DNA of 64,000 nucleotides from Hahella sp. HN01 (GCF_018986435.1 NZ_JAHMIN010000011.1:52654-116653), one strand, 5' to 3'; shown: positions 8,059 to 16,718, counted from the first letter of the stretch. The notes: generated by a model not told the origin, from the letters alone. Program-made: numbers and translations.

Positions 8059-9102
8059 ATGAACGCCAACCAGCACTTGGGATTCGCCTCCGTTCCCGCC
8101 GTTAATCAATATTTGCGCTTCGCCGCCGACTCTGGCCTGGACTGCGGGCGCGCCCTCGCCGCCGCCGGCGTGGACCCGGTGATCCTGCAAGGCGGACAGA
8201 ATCAACGCATCAATGGCGATCAATTTCAGTCTTTATTGCGCGATCTGGCGCAGCAGGCTCAGGACCCATTATTGGGACTGAAGAGCGGCGGCTATGTGCA
8301 ACCCGGCTCCTATAGCGTGCTGGGCTATATCGTCATGAGTTGCAGCACCTTGCGGGAGGCGGTGGAGCGCATCATTCCCTTTGAAAAGCTGGTTGGCGAC
8401 ATGGGCGTCACCAGTCTGACGCAAGAAGGCGCGCAGACGCTGATTCGCTGGGACTGCGCCTATCCTGATCCGGACGTGCGCCCGCATATGATCGCCAATG
8501 TGCTGGCGTCCTGGGTGAACTTCGCCCGCTGGCTCGCGAATGCGGACAACGCCGCGCCATTGCAGGTTCTATTTGAACACCCGTCTCCCGGCCCTGAATT
8601 CGAACCCGCCTACCAGCGCGCTTTCCAGTGTGAGGTCATCTTCGACAGCCCCGTGAGCGGACTGGTGGTGAACGACAGGTTGTTGGACACGCCGTTACGG
8701 CAGCCGGATCTGTTGCTGCGGCAAACATTGGAAAGCCACGCCAGCGCTCAAATCAAAACGCTGGATGAAGAAGATCTAAGCTTATTGACCCGTGTGAAGA
8801 ACGCCATTCGCCACCAATTACGCCATGGCGTCAGCCGTCAGGATATGGTGGCGGAACGGCTTGGCGTCACCGCCCGCACGCTACAGAGACGGCTGAGCGA
8901 ATCCCACAGCAGCTACCAGCAGTTACTCGACGAAGTGCGCCTGGAGATGGCGCAGGATATGTTGGCCCACTCCGACATCCCCATTCCGGATATCGCCCGC
9001 CAGCTTGGATTCGCGGAAGTGCGCTCCTTTCACCGCAGCTTTAAGAGTCATACGGGAGTGACGCCCGGCGAATTTCGCGACAACGCCGGCGCGCCATCTT
9101 GA
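8059..9102 (+). CDS. AraC-family transcriptional regulator (OruR-like)
   Basis: This 347-residue regulator carries an N-terminal Arabinose_bd-type effector domain (about 15-205; GYVQPGSYSVLGYIVMSCSTL is typical of the OruR/ArgR-like branch, shown by the segment around 8287-8350) and a C-terminal pair of helix-turn-helix motifs (about 250-335) with AERLGVTARTLQRRL and IARQLGFAEVRSFHRSFK, ending in TGVTPGEFR. It diverges from the AGPS-GlpD-FGGY operon and is the natural candidate for its control; the inducer is unknown. The start is the first ATG of the frame with a weak upstream purine stretch. Confidence 0.9.
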   Translation: MNANQHLGFASVPAVNQYLRFAADSGLDCGRALAAAGVDPVILQGGQNQRINGDQFQSLLRDLAQQAQDPLLGLKSGGYVQPGSYSVLGYIVMSCSTLREAVERIIPFEKLVGDMGVTSLTQEGAQTLIRWDCAYPDPDVRPHMIANVLASWVNFARWLANADNAAPLQVLFEHPSPGPEFEPAYQRAFQCEVIFDSPVSGLVVNDRLLDTPLRQPDLLLRQTLESHASAQIKTLDEEDLSLLTRVKNAIRHQLRHGVSRQDMVAERLGVTARTLQRRLSESHSSYQQLLDEVRLEMAQDMLAHSDIPIPDIARQLGFAEVRSFHRSFKSHTGVTPGEFRDNAGAPS

Positions 9103-9134
9103 TGGCCTCACACCCAGGCGCTAACTGAATCCGC

Positions 9135-9938
9135 TTAAATTTCCTGCTTCGGTATAGCAGCCAGAGCATCCTCAGGATTCACCTCTAACTGCGCAAACCA
9201 GTCAAAAGGGCTCAAACACAGCGTCCATTTTACCGGAACCAGCTGATCCGCCGGCAGCAGCCGTTCGTCCTGATACGCGCTGCGCCGCACCTGGCGGACC
9301 AGCTCTTCCATATCCCTTCGCCAGCGCTGCAGGGTGCTTAGCGAGACGCGTCGAAAACCACTGTCAAACAGCCGGTCTTCCTGCTCATATTCGTCCAGAA
9401 CCTGGGACAGAAAGCGACTGTTCATGCCTTTAATATGCTCATGCAACGCCCCTCCCAGAGGAAAACTCAAATGCCCCTCCACTCGCAGTCGAATCTCCAG
9501 TCCCTGCTTGATATCCAGAAAGCGCCAGACTTCCAGCGCGCGTAGGAAAGCGTACATCTGCGCCTGCGATAGACCATGACGCGCCTGAATATCGGTGACG
9601 CTGTACCCCTGCGTGAGCAGAAACAAAATATTGAAATGACTGATATGGGACGCTAGAAAACGCTCCTGCTCCGGGGTGATCTGGGTAAGCGGCTCCTGAC
9701 GATTGCGCGCCACCAGCATCAGATCAAGGAGAGAGACGCCTATCGCCTCGCAAATTTTCTCCAACCTGCTCAAGGAGCAATCCTGATCACGAAAAAGCCG
9801 CTTAACGCTCTGCTCCGAAACGCCTAATATTTCCGCCAGGTCGCGGTAAGTGAACCCTTTGGCTTTCAATGCGGTTTTAAGTACAGCGATCAGTTCTGAT
9901 CGATCGCTGCCCTGATTAGCTGCCTGTTCTTGCTTCAT
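9135..9938 (-). CDS. XRE-type helix-turn-helix transcriptional regulator
   Basis: The 267-residue protein has an N-terminal Cro/CI-like helix-turn-helix (about 15-75): KAKGFTYRDLAEILGVSEQS followed by VKRLFRDQDCSLSRLEKICE. The remaining 190 residues form a mostly helical region without a recognised enzyme domain; a second winged or helix-turn-helix-like stretch (about 110-135, YSVTDIQARHGLSQAQMYAF) may be present. Such single-domain-plus-effector regulators are common in marine gammaproteobacteria. It diverges from the SMP-30-like gene across a 146-base region containing a clear dyad, so autoregulation and control of that gene are plausible. Confidence 0.85.
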   Translation of the reverse strand: MKQEQAANQGSDRSELIAVLKTALKAKGFTYRDLAEILGVSEQSVKRLFRDQDCSLSRLEKICEAIGVSLLDLMLVARNRQEPLTQITPEQERFLASHISHFNILFLLTQGYSVTDIQARHGLSQAQMYAFLRALEVWRFLDIKQGLEIRLRVEGHLSFPLGGALHEHIKGMNSRFLSQVLDEYEQEDRLFDSGFRRVSLSTLQRWRRDMEELVRQVRRSAYQDERLLPADQLVPVKWTLCLSPFDWFAQLEVNPEDALAAIPKQEI

Positions 9939-9956
9939 ATGACGCCATCCTTCCTA

Positions 9957-9973
9957 TGTCGCTTAACGCGACA
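9957..9973. promoter_or_regulatory. Dyad operator candidate TGTCGC-N5-GCGACA
   Basis: A perfect 6-5-6 inverted repeat lies 19 bases upstream of the XRE regulator start, in the divergent region with the SMP-30-like gene. Two related half-sites (TGTCAC near 9989 and GTCACA near 10019) follow, suggesting several binding sites for the regulator. Function is inferred from symmetry and position. Confidence 0.5.
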
Positions 9974-10084
9974 AAAAGATATATATAATGTCACCTAATC
10001 ATCCATTAATTTCAAAAAGTCACATAAAAACATAACCTGAGCGCATTCAAACGACAACCTAATTGTTCTGTCTCAGGAGATAAC

Positions 10085-10972
10085 ATGCATTCTCGACTTC
10101 TCAGCCTGCTCGCACTCGCCACCCTGCCCTTCGCCGCATCAGCGGAGACTGCTGCGCCTTCGCAACCCTCTCTCCAGAATGTCTGGACTGCTTCCGGCTT
10201 CGACCAGCCGGAATCCGCGATTTACGACCGTAAACGTCATCAGATTCTGCTATCCAGCATGAATGGAGGCGCTGACGCCGCCAATGGACTGGGTTATATC
10301 TCCGTACTGACGGAGAACGGAGACATTGTGAAAAAGCACTGGGTGCAAGGCCTGAATGCGCCCAAGGGCCTGGGCGTCTATGGCGACCATCTTTATGTGG
10401 CGGACCTGACCCGGGTCTTGGATATCGACATCACTACCGGAAAAATCGCTCATACCTATGAAGCGCCGGAGGCCAAGTTTCTCAACGATGTGACGGTCAC
10501 CGACAACGGCGACGTCTATATTTCCGACCTGTTGGCGCAGCGTATTTACCGCCTGCATCAGGGCTCCCTGGAAATCTGGCTAAGCTCTGCGGAACTGAAT
10601 TTCCCCAATGGTCTATGGGCGCAGCACGATCGCCTGCTGGTAGCCGCCTGGGGCCAGGATCTGCAGGCGGACTTCAGCACACGCATCCCCGGCCGCCTGA
10701 AACAGGTTCAGCTGTCCGACAAACGCATCAGCGATTTGATTGACGACCAGCCGCTTGGCAACCTGGACGGCGTCACCGACGATGGCGCAAACGGCCTGCT
10801 GGCCACAGATTTCATGCGCGGCCGTCTGTTCTATTTCAGCTCCCTGGACAGAGCGCCGGCGGAATTCGAACTTACTCCCGGCAGCGCCGACCTGGACTAT
10901 ATTCCAGAACAAAAGCTGGTGCTGATGCCGCTCATGTGGAAAGGCGAACTGGCGGCCTATCGACTGCCTTAG
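10085..10972 (+). CDS. Secreted SMP-30/gluconolactonase-like beta-propeller protein
   Basis: The 295-residue protein starts with a clear Sec signal peptide (about 1-20, ending FAASA). The mature part has repeated propeller blades: GLNAPKGLGVYGDHLYVADL, NDVTVTDNGDVYISDLLAQR, and NLDGVTDDGANGLLATDF, typical of the SMP-30/gluconolactonase/NHL-like fold. Family members hydrolyse lactones or simply bind ligands; the periplasmic location and lack of an unambiguous metal triad leave the reaction open. CAGGAG lies five to six bases upstream of the ATG. It is divergent from the XRE regulator and 109 bases upstream of the type III chaperone-like gene. Confidence 0.8.
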   Translation: MHSRLLSLLALATLPFAASAETAAPSQPSLQNVWTASGFDQPESAIYDRKRHQILLSSMNGGADAANGLGYISVLTENGDIVKKHWVQGLNAPKGLGVYGDHLYVADLTRVLDIDITTGKIAHTYEAPEAKFLNDVTVTDNGDVYISDLLAQRIYRLHQGSLEIWLSSAELNFPNGLWAQHDRLLVAAWGQDLQADFSTRIPGRLKQVQLSDKRISDLIDDQPLGNLDGVTDDGANGLLATDFMRGRLFYFSSLDRAPAEFELTPGSADLDYIPEQKLVLMPLMWKGELAAYRLP

Positions 10973-11081
10973 GCCTCATTTCCCTTCCATCTGGTTGCGC
11001 CTGGGCTAAAACCCGGCGCAACTTTGCTTTAGAAAGCGTTACCCAGTGCAGACAAATAGTCAGTATGAGGGAACGTTCAAG

Positions 11082-11576
11082 ATGGTTGACCAAACCGGCC
11101 AAACTAAAATCAACTCTTTCCTGCGCCAATTAGGCCAGGATTACAATCTGCCGTTTATGAAGCTCGACGATAACGGCGTCTGCTCTCTCTCCGTAGATGG
11201 CCATCTCTATTCCATTGTACAAACCAATGACAGCCCCTGGTTATTGCTACATGCGGATTTCGGCCATGCGCCCAGCGCGGAAGCAAGCAAAGCCGCTCTG
11301 CTGGAGCAACTGCTTGAGTGGAATTTTCTGGGCAAAAGCACTCGCGGCGCCACCCTGTCCCTCAACCCGGAAAGCCATCGCCTGACGTTCCATATGCAAT
11401 ATCTGACAGAGCACGTTAACGAGGCGGTTCAGTTAAACAACTTACTGGATTTCTTTATTGAAAGCGCCACCCAAATCCGCGAGCAGCTAGTAGACGCTAT
11501 CGGCACTGGTCAAAAAGCGCCGACTGCGTCTACTTCCGCTCAGCCGGTACACCCAAGCAGCTTCATGCGAGTATAG
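11082..11576 (+). CDS. CesT-type type III secretion chaperone-like protein
   Basis: This small acidic protein (164 residues from the chosen ATG) has the layout of class I type III secretion chaperones: an N-terminal helix (NSFLRQLGQDYNLPFMKLDD), a central beta-sheet (VCSLSVDGHLYSIVQTND, WLLLHADFG), helix LLEQLLEWNFLGKSTRGATL, then a strand SHRLTFHMQYL and a C-terminal helix. The leucine-rich WNFL segment followed by GATL strongly recalls CesT/DspF/Tir chaperones. The ATG at 11082 has GAGGGA nine bases upstream; an in-frame GTG at 11046 lacks one. Its gene touches the following gene (10 bases), the usual arrangement of chaperone and cognate effector. Confidence 0.78.
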   Translation: MVDQTGQTKINSFLRQLGQDYNLPFMKLDDNGVCSLSVDGHLYSIVQTNDSPWLLLHADFGHAPSAEASKAALLEQLLEWNFLGKSTRGATLSLNPESHRLTFHMQYLTEHVNEAVQLNNLLDFFIESATQIREQLVDAIGTGQKAPTASTSAQPVHPSSFMRV

Positions 11577-11586
11577 GAGTCGTCAG

Positions 11587-12135
11587 ATGACAAATATCCA
11601 TGGCGTATCATCCGCCAATCAAGTGCAATCAACCCAACAATCCAATCCGACCAATCCCTCGTCGAGCCTGAACCATGCCTCGCCGTCTAACGACAGTGCG
11701 CGACTTGGCGGCTCTGATCTGGGAGGAGGCTCTTCCTCTCACCCAACGGGTTCGTCAAACGGCCGGGCTTATCTCGCGGCCAGCACCGAGGGCGCTCAAA
11801 CCTACTACGGCCAGGCGGTCAACGGGGTAAACAGCTTCCTGCAGCAAAACGGCGTGCCATTGCCTAACGACCAGGCTCACAGCATCGCCAATAACGTGTC
11901 TGAACATGAGAGAGGCACGTTGTCCCAGGGCGAAGCCCATATGCGGGAGGCCAGAATGTTCGCTGGCAGCGCCGTACAGTACGCAGCCCAAGGCGATTTC
12001 GGAAACGCCGCAATCAATGCCGCTGGCGCAGTAGCCAACACTGTGGGCGCTGGCATCGTGGCGCCGGTGACGGACAACTCTGAGGCAGGCAGAGAGTTGG
12101 AGCGCATCAACAACGCCGTCAGCGGCACATTCTAA
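11587..12135 (+). CDS. Candidate type III secreted effector, substrate of the adjacent chaperone
   Basis: The 182-residue protein has no signal peptide but an N-terminus (1-60) rich in Ser, Asn, Gln, Pro and Thr, which is the composition of type III secretion signals. Residues 60-182 are helical and alanine-rich (AQGDFGNAAINAAGAVANTV), with no recognised catalytic motif. AGGAG overlaps the stop of the chaperone gene, so the two are translationally coupled. Effector function is inferred from the chaperone partner and composition; it could also be a translocator-like or structural secreted protein. No secretion apparatus gene lies in the window. Confidence 0.6.
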   Translation: MTNIHGVSSANQVQSTQQSNPTNPSSSLNHASPSNDSARLGGSDLGGGSSSHPTGSSNGRAYLAASTEGAQTYYGQAVNGVNSFLQQNGVPLPNDQAHSIANNVSEHERGTLSQGEAHMREARMFAGSAVQYAAQGDFGNAAINAAGAVANTVGAGIVAPVTDNSEAGRELERINNAVSGTF

Positions 12136-12137
12136 CT

Positions 12138-13340
12138 TTATTGGGACAGCCTTTTCGGCGATGAGGCAACTCCCTGTTCCATCAGGGCGTTTATCTCATC
12201 GTCGCTAAAGCCCAACTCCGTTAATACTTCCCGGCTGTGTTGGCCCAAGGCGGCGCCGGCGCGACCAGGAACAAAGGCGTCTCCCTCGAATTTGATGGGG
12301 GACGCCAACTGTTTTCGACTCACACCCTCAGCGTCACTCACCTGGCAAAACATTTCCCTGCCATTGAAGTGTGGATGCTTTTCCGCTTCAGACAAGGTTA
12401 AAACCGGCTCTACGCAGGCGTCGACCGATGCGAATATCCGCTCCCATTCCGCCAGAGTTTTACCCAGGAAGATTTCCACCAGTTTTTGCTTACTGGCCTG
12501 CCGGTCCTGCTCCCGAGGGCTCAACATCAACGCCAGCATATGAGGAATCTCCAAAGTGCGGCACAGCGCTTCGGCGAATTGCGGCTCCAAGGCCCCAACG
12601 GAAAGATAGCGTCCGTCCTGAGTGCGGTAATAATCATAGCACCCCCCGCCATTGAGGATTTCCGCCTCCAGTTGCGGATCTTCGCCGGTCGCCAGATAGC
12701 CCGCCATCGCCATATGATTCATCGACAGCGCCGCATCGCTCATGGAAATATCAATCCGCCGCCCTTCATCATTTAGCTGGCGCTGCACGACCGCCGCCAG
12801 AATGCCCATCACCGCGTGATGCGAGCCTCCCGCCACATCCGCCGTCTGCACGCCAAACGGCGCTGGACCGCTTTCCACTCGTCCACTGTAGGAACTGACG
12901 CCCGCTAGCGCCAGATAATTAATGTCGTGGCCGGGCCTGTCCCGGTAGGGGCCGCTTTGTCCATATCCGGTGATGGAGCAATAGATCAATCGGGGATTGA
13001 TCGCCTTCAGGGTTTCATAGTCCAACCCCAGACGCTGCATCACTCCCGGTCGAAACTGCTCTACTAATATGTCGTACTCAAGAATCAGCTTTCTGACGAT
13101 ATCGATAGCCTGAGGCTGTTTCAGGTCCAGGGTCAGAGAACGCTTTCCCCTGTTCAGATAGGCGTGGCTGGCGGAGACCTCCCCCACCATCGGCGGAACA
13201 ACTCTCAGCAGATCGGTGCGCGTGGGCGATTCGATTCGCAAAACTTGCGCCCCCATATCCGCCAGCATCATGGTGGCGCAGGGACCGGGCAGCAACGTGG
13301 AGAAGTCGAGTATTTTCAGGGAGGACAAAGGCGCAGCCAT
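12138..13340 (-). CDS. CaiB/BaiF CoA-transferase family protein (alpha-methylacyl-CoA racemase-like)
   Basis: This 400-residue protein belongs to the class III CoA-transferase fold: LKILDFSTLLPGPCATMMLA at the N-terminus, LVEQFRPGVMQRLGLDY, LIYCSITGYGQSGPYRDRPG, and GHDINYLALAG. The GHDINYLALAG histidine and the aspartate in FGVQTADVAGG fit the His/Asp pair of alpha-methylacyl-CoA racemase better than formyl- or carnitine-CoA transferases. The expected role is epimerising 2-methyl-branched acyl-CoAs before beta-oxidation. The start is set at 13340 because GGTGG lies upstream and the preceding residues look unrelated to the family. It diverges from an AraC regulator that may control it. Confidence 0.87.
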   Translation of the reverse strand: MAAPLSSLKILDFSTLLPGPCATMMLADMGAQVLRIESPTRTDLLRVVPPMVGEVSASHAYLNRGKRSLTLDLKQPQAIDIVRKLILEYDILVEQFRPGVMQRLGLDYETLKAINPRLIYCSITGYGQSGPYRDRPGHDINYLALAGVSSYSGRVESGPAPFGVQTADVAGGSHHAVMGILAAVVQRQLNDEGRRIDISMSDAALSMNHMAMAGYLATGEDPQLEAEILNGGGCYDYYRTQDGRYLSVGALEPQFAEALCRTLEIPHMLALMLSPREQDRQASKQKLVEIFLGKTLAEWERIFASVDACVEPVLTLSEAEKHPHFNGREMFCQVSDAEGVSRKQLASPIKFEGDAFVPGRAGAALGQHSREVLTELGFSDDEINALMEQGVASSPKRLSQ

Positions 13341-13599
13341 ATAAAGAAACCACCATTTCATTGTAATTATCAACGCGATGACTAGCAGATAGCCGGACGC
13401 GCCGCTTCAGCAATCTCCATTATCATGCCCCTTAATCAGGCGCCAATGGGATTCCGCGCCAAATCCATTGGCGAAATCATCCTTGATCATGACAGGCAAT
13501 TAGTTAAGACTGAGCGAATCAGAGTTTCTATAGATTCCAATAGGTTAGGGCCTCACAAGGGCACGACGAACAGTATTCTCCGCCGGTATACCCAAAAAC

Positions 13600-14619
13600 A
13601 TGGCAAAACTTACGGTTTCCAGTCATTTTGTTCGCGCTGCGCTCAGCGGCGCGGAAAGACAAGGCAAGGACGTTGCCGAACTATTGCGCTGCGCAGGCAT
13701 CCCCCTGCAGGCGTACCAAAACCCGCGCAGTCGTGTGGGCGGTCCGCAGTACACTAAATTAATGCAATGTATCTGGAAGGTTCTGCAGGACGAGTTTATG
13801 GGCTTGACGGACACCGTCTGCAAAACCGGAACCTTCGCCACCATGTGTTATCTGGTGGTGCACTGCAATAACCTGGAAAGCGTGCTGCGTCGCGGCCGTA
13901 TCTTTTATTCTCTGTTCGAAAAGCCGGTGACCTTGAAGCTGGAAGTGCATGGGGATCAGGCCGTTCTCATCGTCGATGCCGAGGCGACTTTTCACGACCC
14001 TTACCACTTCTTTCAGGAGAGTCTTTTGGTGATCTGGCACCGACTCGCCTGCTGGTTGACCGGACAGCGAGTGGCTTTGGACGAAGCCCGCTTCAATTAT
14101 CCCGAGCCGGAGCATTCCAGTGAATACCGCCACTTGTTTTACTGCCCGCTGCAATTTAATAAGCCGGACACGCGTATTTACTTCCATAAACGCTATCTGC
14201 AGTTACCAGTGATTCAGGATGAGCCATCGCTCAAGGAGTTTTTGAAAACCTCTCCCGCCGACCTGCTTGCGCGACCGGACGACAGCAATACTTACACATC
14301 CAAAATCCGAGCGCTGGTAGGACGCGACCTTAGCCAGCAAATGCCGGATTTTGAGTTCATCGCGTCCCAGATCAATGTCAGCCCGCAGACTCTGCGGCGG
14401 CGTCTGAAAGAGGAAAACACGTCGTTTCAGGAGATTAAGGACAATATGCGACGAGACGCGGCGATTTATTATCTTTCACGTCGGGAAATGTCCATCAACG
14501 AGATCGCCTTCAAGGTGGGATTCACCGAGCCCAGCACCTTTCATCGGGCTTTTAAGAAATGGACGGGGGTAACGCCGGGAGAATATCGGGAAAGCGTGCT
14601 GCGAGAGCGTCAGCACTGA
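13600..14619 (+). CDS. AraC-family transcriptional regulator (OruR-like)
   Basis: The 339-residue protein has an N-terminal Arabinose_bd-type ligand domain (about 10-205, with CNNLESVLRRGRIFYSLFEK) and a C-terminal AraC domain (about 240-335): ASQINVSPQTLRRRLKEENT, INEIAFKVGFTEPSTFHRAF, KKWTGVTPGEYR. It resembles the regulator at 8059-9102 in architecture but differs clearly in sequence. It diverges from the CaiB/BaiF gene, so regulation of branched acyl-CoA metabolism is a reasonable guess. Its 3' end overlaps the convergent GGDEF gene by 10 bases. Confidence 0.9.
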   Translation: MAKLTVSSHFVRAALSGAERQGKDVAELLRCAGIPLQAYQNPRSRVGGPQYTKLMQCIWKVLQDEFMGLTDTVCKTGTFATMCYLVVHCNNLESVLRRGRIFYSLFEKPVTLKLEVHGDQAVLIVDAEATFHDPYHFFQESLLVIWHRLACWLTGQRVALDEARFNYPEPEHSSEYRHLFYCPLQFNKPDTRIYFHKRYLQLPVIQDEPSLKEFLKTSPADLLARPDDSNTYTSKIRALVGRDLSQQMPDFEFIASQINVSPQTLRRRLKEENTSFQEIKDNMRRDAAIYYLSRREMSINEIAFKVGFTEPSTFHRAFKKWTGVTPGEYRESVLRERQH

Positions 14620-15662
14620 TCCTGAGACGACAGTCGCGCCGTAGCGCAGGGCTTACGCTTTTTCTTTTCGTACAAACGCTTGTCCGCCAGCTTCAACAGC
14701 GATCGCGCGCTTCCCGTCCCGATCTGACTGGTGGACGCCACGCCGATGCTGACTTTGACGGGAATACGCATGTCGTCAATGACCAGCGGGTTAGCGTAGA
14801 GATAGTCGCACAAACGCTCCGCAATTTGCTCAGCACCCTCCTGGTCCTGGTCGGGCAACAGCACCACAAACTCGTCCCCGGCGAAGCGAAACGCCTGATC
14901 GGACTTGCGCAGCATCACACACAACCCATCAGCGACATGCTTCAGGTACTCGTCGCCTACGTCATGGCCGTAAGCATCGTTGACCAACTTAAAATCATCA
15001 CAATCAATAAATGCGAGCGCTAAAGGCTGTTCATTACGCGCCGCCCGACTTATCTCCACGTCCAACGCATCCTCCATTTCCCTGCGATTACGCAGTTGCG
15101 TCAATGGATCACGGGTAGCCAAGTCAGCGATTTTTTCCCGCGCCACTACTGAACTCAGGCATAGCGACGCCTTGACGCTCAGCTGACGCAAAAAGAAACA
15201 TTCCTTGTCCGCGCGATAACGCTCCTGATCGTCGGCGGCCAGGTTCAAGCTGCCCGCCAGACGTCCTTCAAGAATCAAAGGCAGTATCGCAATTGAGCGA
15301 ATTTGTGTCCGGATTTCCGGCGGCGTCATAAAGAAGAAACGATATAGATCGGCGTGACCCATCAGCGGCTCCCTCGCGCCTTTAGTGGCCGCCAGATACT
15401 CAACGGAAGGCGCGCACACCCATTTTCCCGCCAGATCCGGCGAGGCTTTCAGGGTTTTTATCAGGGATTCCGTATGGGCGCTTTCAACCATGGCGTACCA
15501 GACATGCTTAACGCCGAATTTGTCCTGCACGGTTTGCAACAGATGCTCAAGAAACGGCTGCACCTTGGCGACATTGAGGATCGCAACCTCAATATCGAAC
15601 AGGTTACGCGCAATTTCTTCATTTTTACGCGCTCGGGCGAACAGCTCTTCCAGGGAATCCAT
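14610..15662 (-). CDS. DUF484/GAF-GGDEF diguanylate cyclase
   Basis: The 350-residue cytoplasmic protein has an N-terminal DUF484/GAF-like sensory domain (about 1-170; LFARARKNEEIARNLFDIEV, IRSIAILPLILEGRLAGSL) and a C-terminal GGDEF domain (about 180-335) opening with ATRDPLTQLRNRREME. The catalytic loop is AGDEF, which is active in many enzymes. An RxxD inhibitory motif (RKSD) lies exactly five residues before it, so product inhibition by cyclic di-GMP is expected. The domain makes cyclic di-GMP from two GTP. Its signal is unknown. It converges on the AraC gene with a 10-base overlap and no terminator between them. Confidence 0.92.
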   Translation of the reverse strand: MDSLEELFARARKNEEIARNLFDIEVAILNVAKVQPFLEHLLQTVQDKFGVKHVWYAMVESAHTESLIKTLKASPDLAGKWVCAPSVEYLAATKGAREPLMGHADLYRFFFMTPPEIRTQIRSIAILPLILEGRLAGSLNLAADDQERYRADKECFFLRQLSVKASLCLSSVVAREKIADLATRDPLTQLRNRREMEDALDVEISRAARNEQPLALAFIDCDDFKLVNDAYGHDVGDEYLKHVADGLCVMLRKSDQAFRFAGDEFVVLLPDQDQEGAEQIAERLCDYLYANPLVIDDMRIPVKVSIGVASTSQIGTGSARSLLKLADKRLYEKKKRKPCATARLSSQDQC

Positions 15663-15914
15663 CGAAGTTCTGACTCACTCTCTCAAATGCCCAATCGGGC
15701 TGTTTCTTGAAATCACTGATTTATTATTGGCTCTAGAGGCTGCGTCCAACCTCCTCTATACGAAACACCGAACAGCTCCGCTCATAAGAGAGACTATTGG
15801 CGTCTGAATGCACAGGCTTGAGCTAAATAATAGTCAAACATTCGTAGTTTGTTCATGCCGGCGCCCAACTCCGCGCAATATTTGACCACACCGTTAAGTT
15901 TTTCTCACAAGGGG

Positions 15915-15943
15915 TTGACGGATGCAAACAAGGTCTTTAGTAT
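15915..15943 (+). promoter_or_regulatory. Promoter of first initiator tRNA gene
   Basis: TTGACG (15915-15920) and TAGTAT (15938-15943) are separated by 17 bases and end 14 bases before the tRNA. The same arrangement recurs before the second copy, which supports it. Confidence 0.75.
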
Positions 15944-15957
15944 ACGCACCTCGTTGT

Positions 15958-16034
<77 letters not shown>

Positions 16035-16045
16035 GCATTCCTAAA

Positions 16046-16071
16046 AGCTCGATTTTATATCGGGCTTTTTT
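16046..16071 (+). terminator. Terminator after tRNA-fMet copy 1
   Basis: AGCTCGAT/ATCGGGCT stem (one G-T pair), five-base loop, then a T run. It begins 12 bases after the tRNA. Confidence 0.85.
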
Positions 16072-16117
16072 ATTGCCTGAAAGACGACCTTAGCGGTCGT
16101 ATGCGGAGGCCCGCCGC

Positions 16118-16141
16118 GATCAAATCCCGCCCCCGCAATCA
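16118..16141 (+). pseudogene. Decayed tRNA-fMet 3' tail, copy A1
   Basis: These 24 bases match the T-arm/acceptor 3' end of the neighbouring tRNA-fMet at 21 of 24 positions (my count), including the CCCCCGCAA core. The 5' half of a tRNA is not recognisable. It is followed by another copy of the tRNA terminator, as if the tRNA-plus-terminator unit had been duplicated and had decayed. Confidence 0.65.
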
Positions 16142-16151
16142 GTACTCCTAA

Positions 16152-16177
16152 AGCTCGAGTTTATATCGGGCTTTTTT
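16152..16177 (+). terminator. Duplicate terminator after decayed tRNA tail A1
   Basis: AGCTCGA/TCGGGCT stem and six-T run, nearly identical to the terminator at 16046-16071. Confidence 0.7.
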
Positions 16178-16222
16178 ATTGCCCGAAAAAAGGCCTTGGC
16201 GGTCGTATCCGAATGGCAGCCC

Positions 16223-16246
16223 GTTCAAATCCCGCCAGCGCATCCA
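16223..16246 (+). pseudogene. Decayed tRNA-fMet 3' tail, copy A2
   Basis: A second 24-base match to the tRNA-fMet 3' end (20 of 24 by my count), starting GTTCAAATCCCGCC and ending with CCA. It has no terminator of its own. Its presence only in copy A shows that the two blocks have diverged by more than point mutations. Confidence 0.5.
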
Positions 16247-16516
16247 ATATTCTTATCAGCGAGTGAACATTACATAAAAATAGCCGTTGCATAGGAGTCG
16301 CCTCTAACTCTGTATATATTTCAAACTGGAGTAGACGGTTAGCTCGAAAAGTGGAAGGCGCCGAATCCCCCTGCTTGGCCCTGAGACGTACTGCTACTAT
16401 CTCTATATAGAAGGATGCCCCCTGCTATTTGCGTCGGAAAAGCCTTGCCCACTGAGGCTTTACTCATAGCGCACCGATAAATATCGATTTTTCCGAAAGT
16501 TTTTTAGCAATTGCCA

Positions 16517-16545
16517 TTGACGTACGCCACTCGGATCTTTAGTAT
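16517..16545 (+). promoter_or_regulatory. Promoter of second initiator tRNA gene
   Basis: TTGACG (16517-16522) and TAGTAT (16540-16545) with a 17-base spacer, the same layout as copy 1 although the spacer sequence differs in its first half. Confidence 0.75.
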
Positions 16546-16559
16546 ACGCACCTCGTTGT

Positions 16560-16636
<77 letters not shown>

Positions 16637-16644
16637 GTATTCTT

Positions 16645-16674
16645 AAAGCCAGCTTTTCTAGCTGGCTTTTTTAT
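16645..16674 (+). terminator. Terminator after tRNA-fMet copy 2
   Basis: A perfect AAAGCCAGC/GCTGGCTTT stem with a seven-base loop and T run. It occupies the place of the first terminator in copy A but has a different stem sequence. Confidence 0.85.
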
Positions 16675-16718
16675 TGCCTGAAAGACGACCTTAGCGGTCG
16701 TATGCGGAGGCCCGCCGC

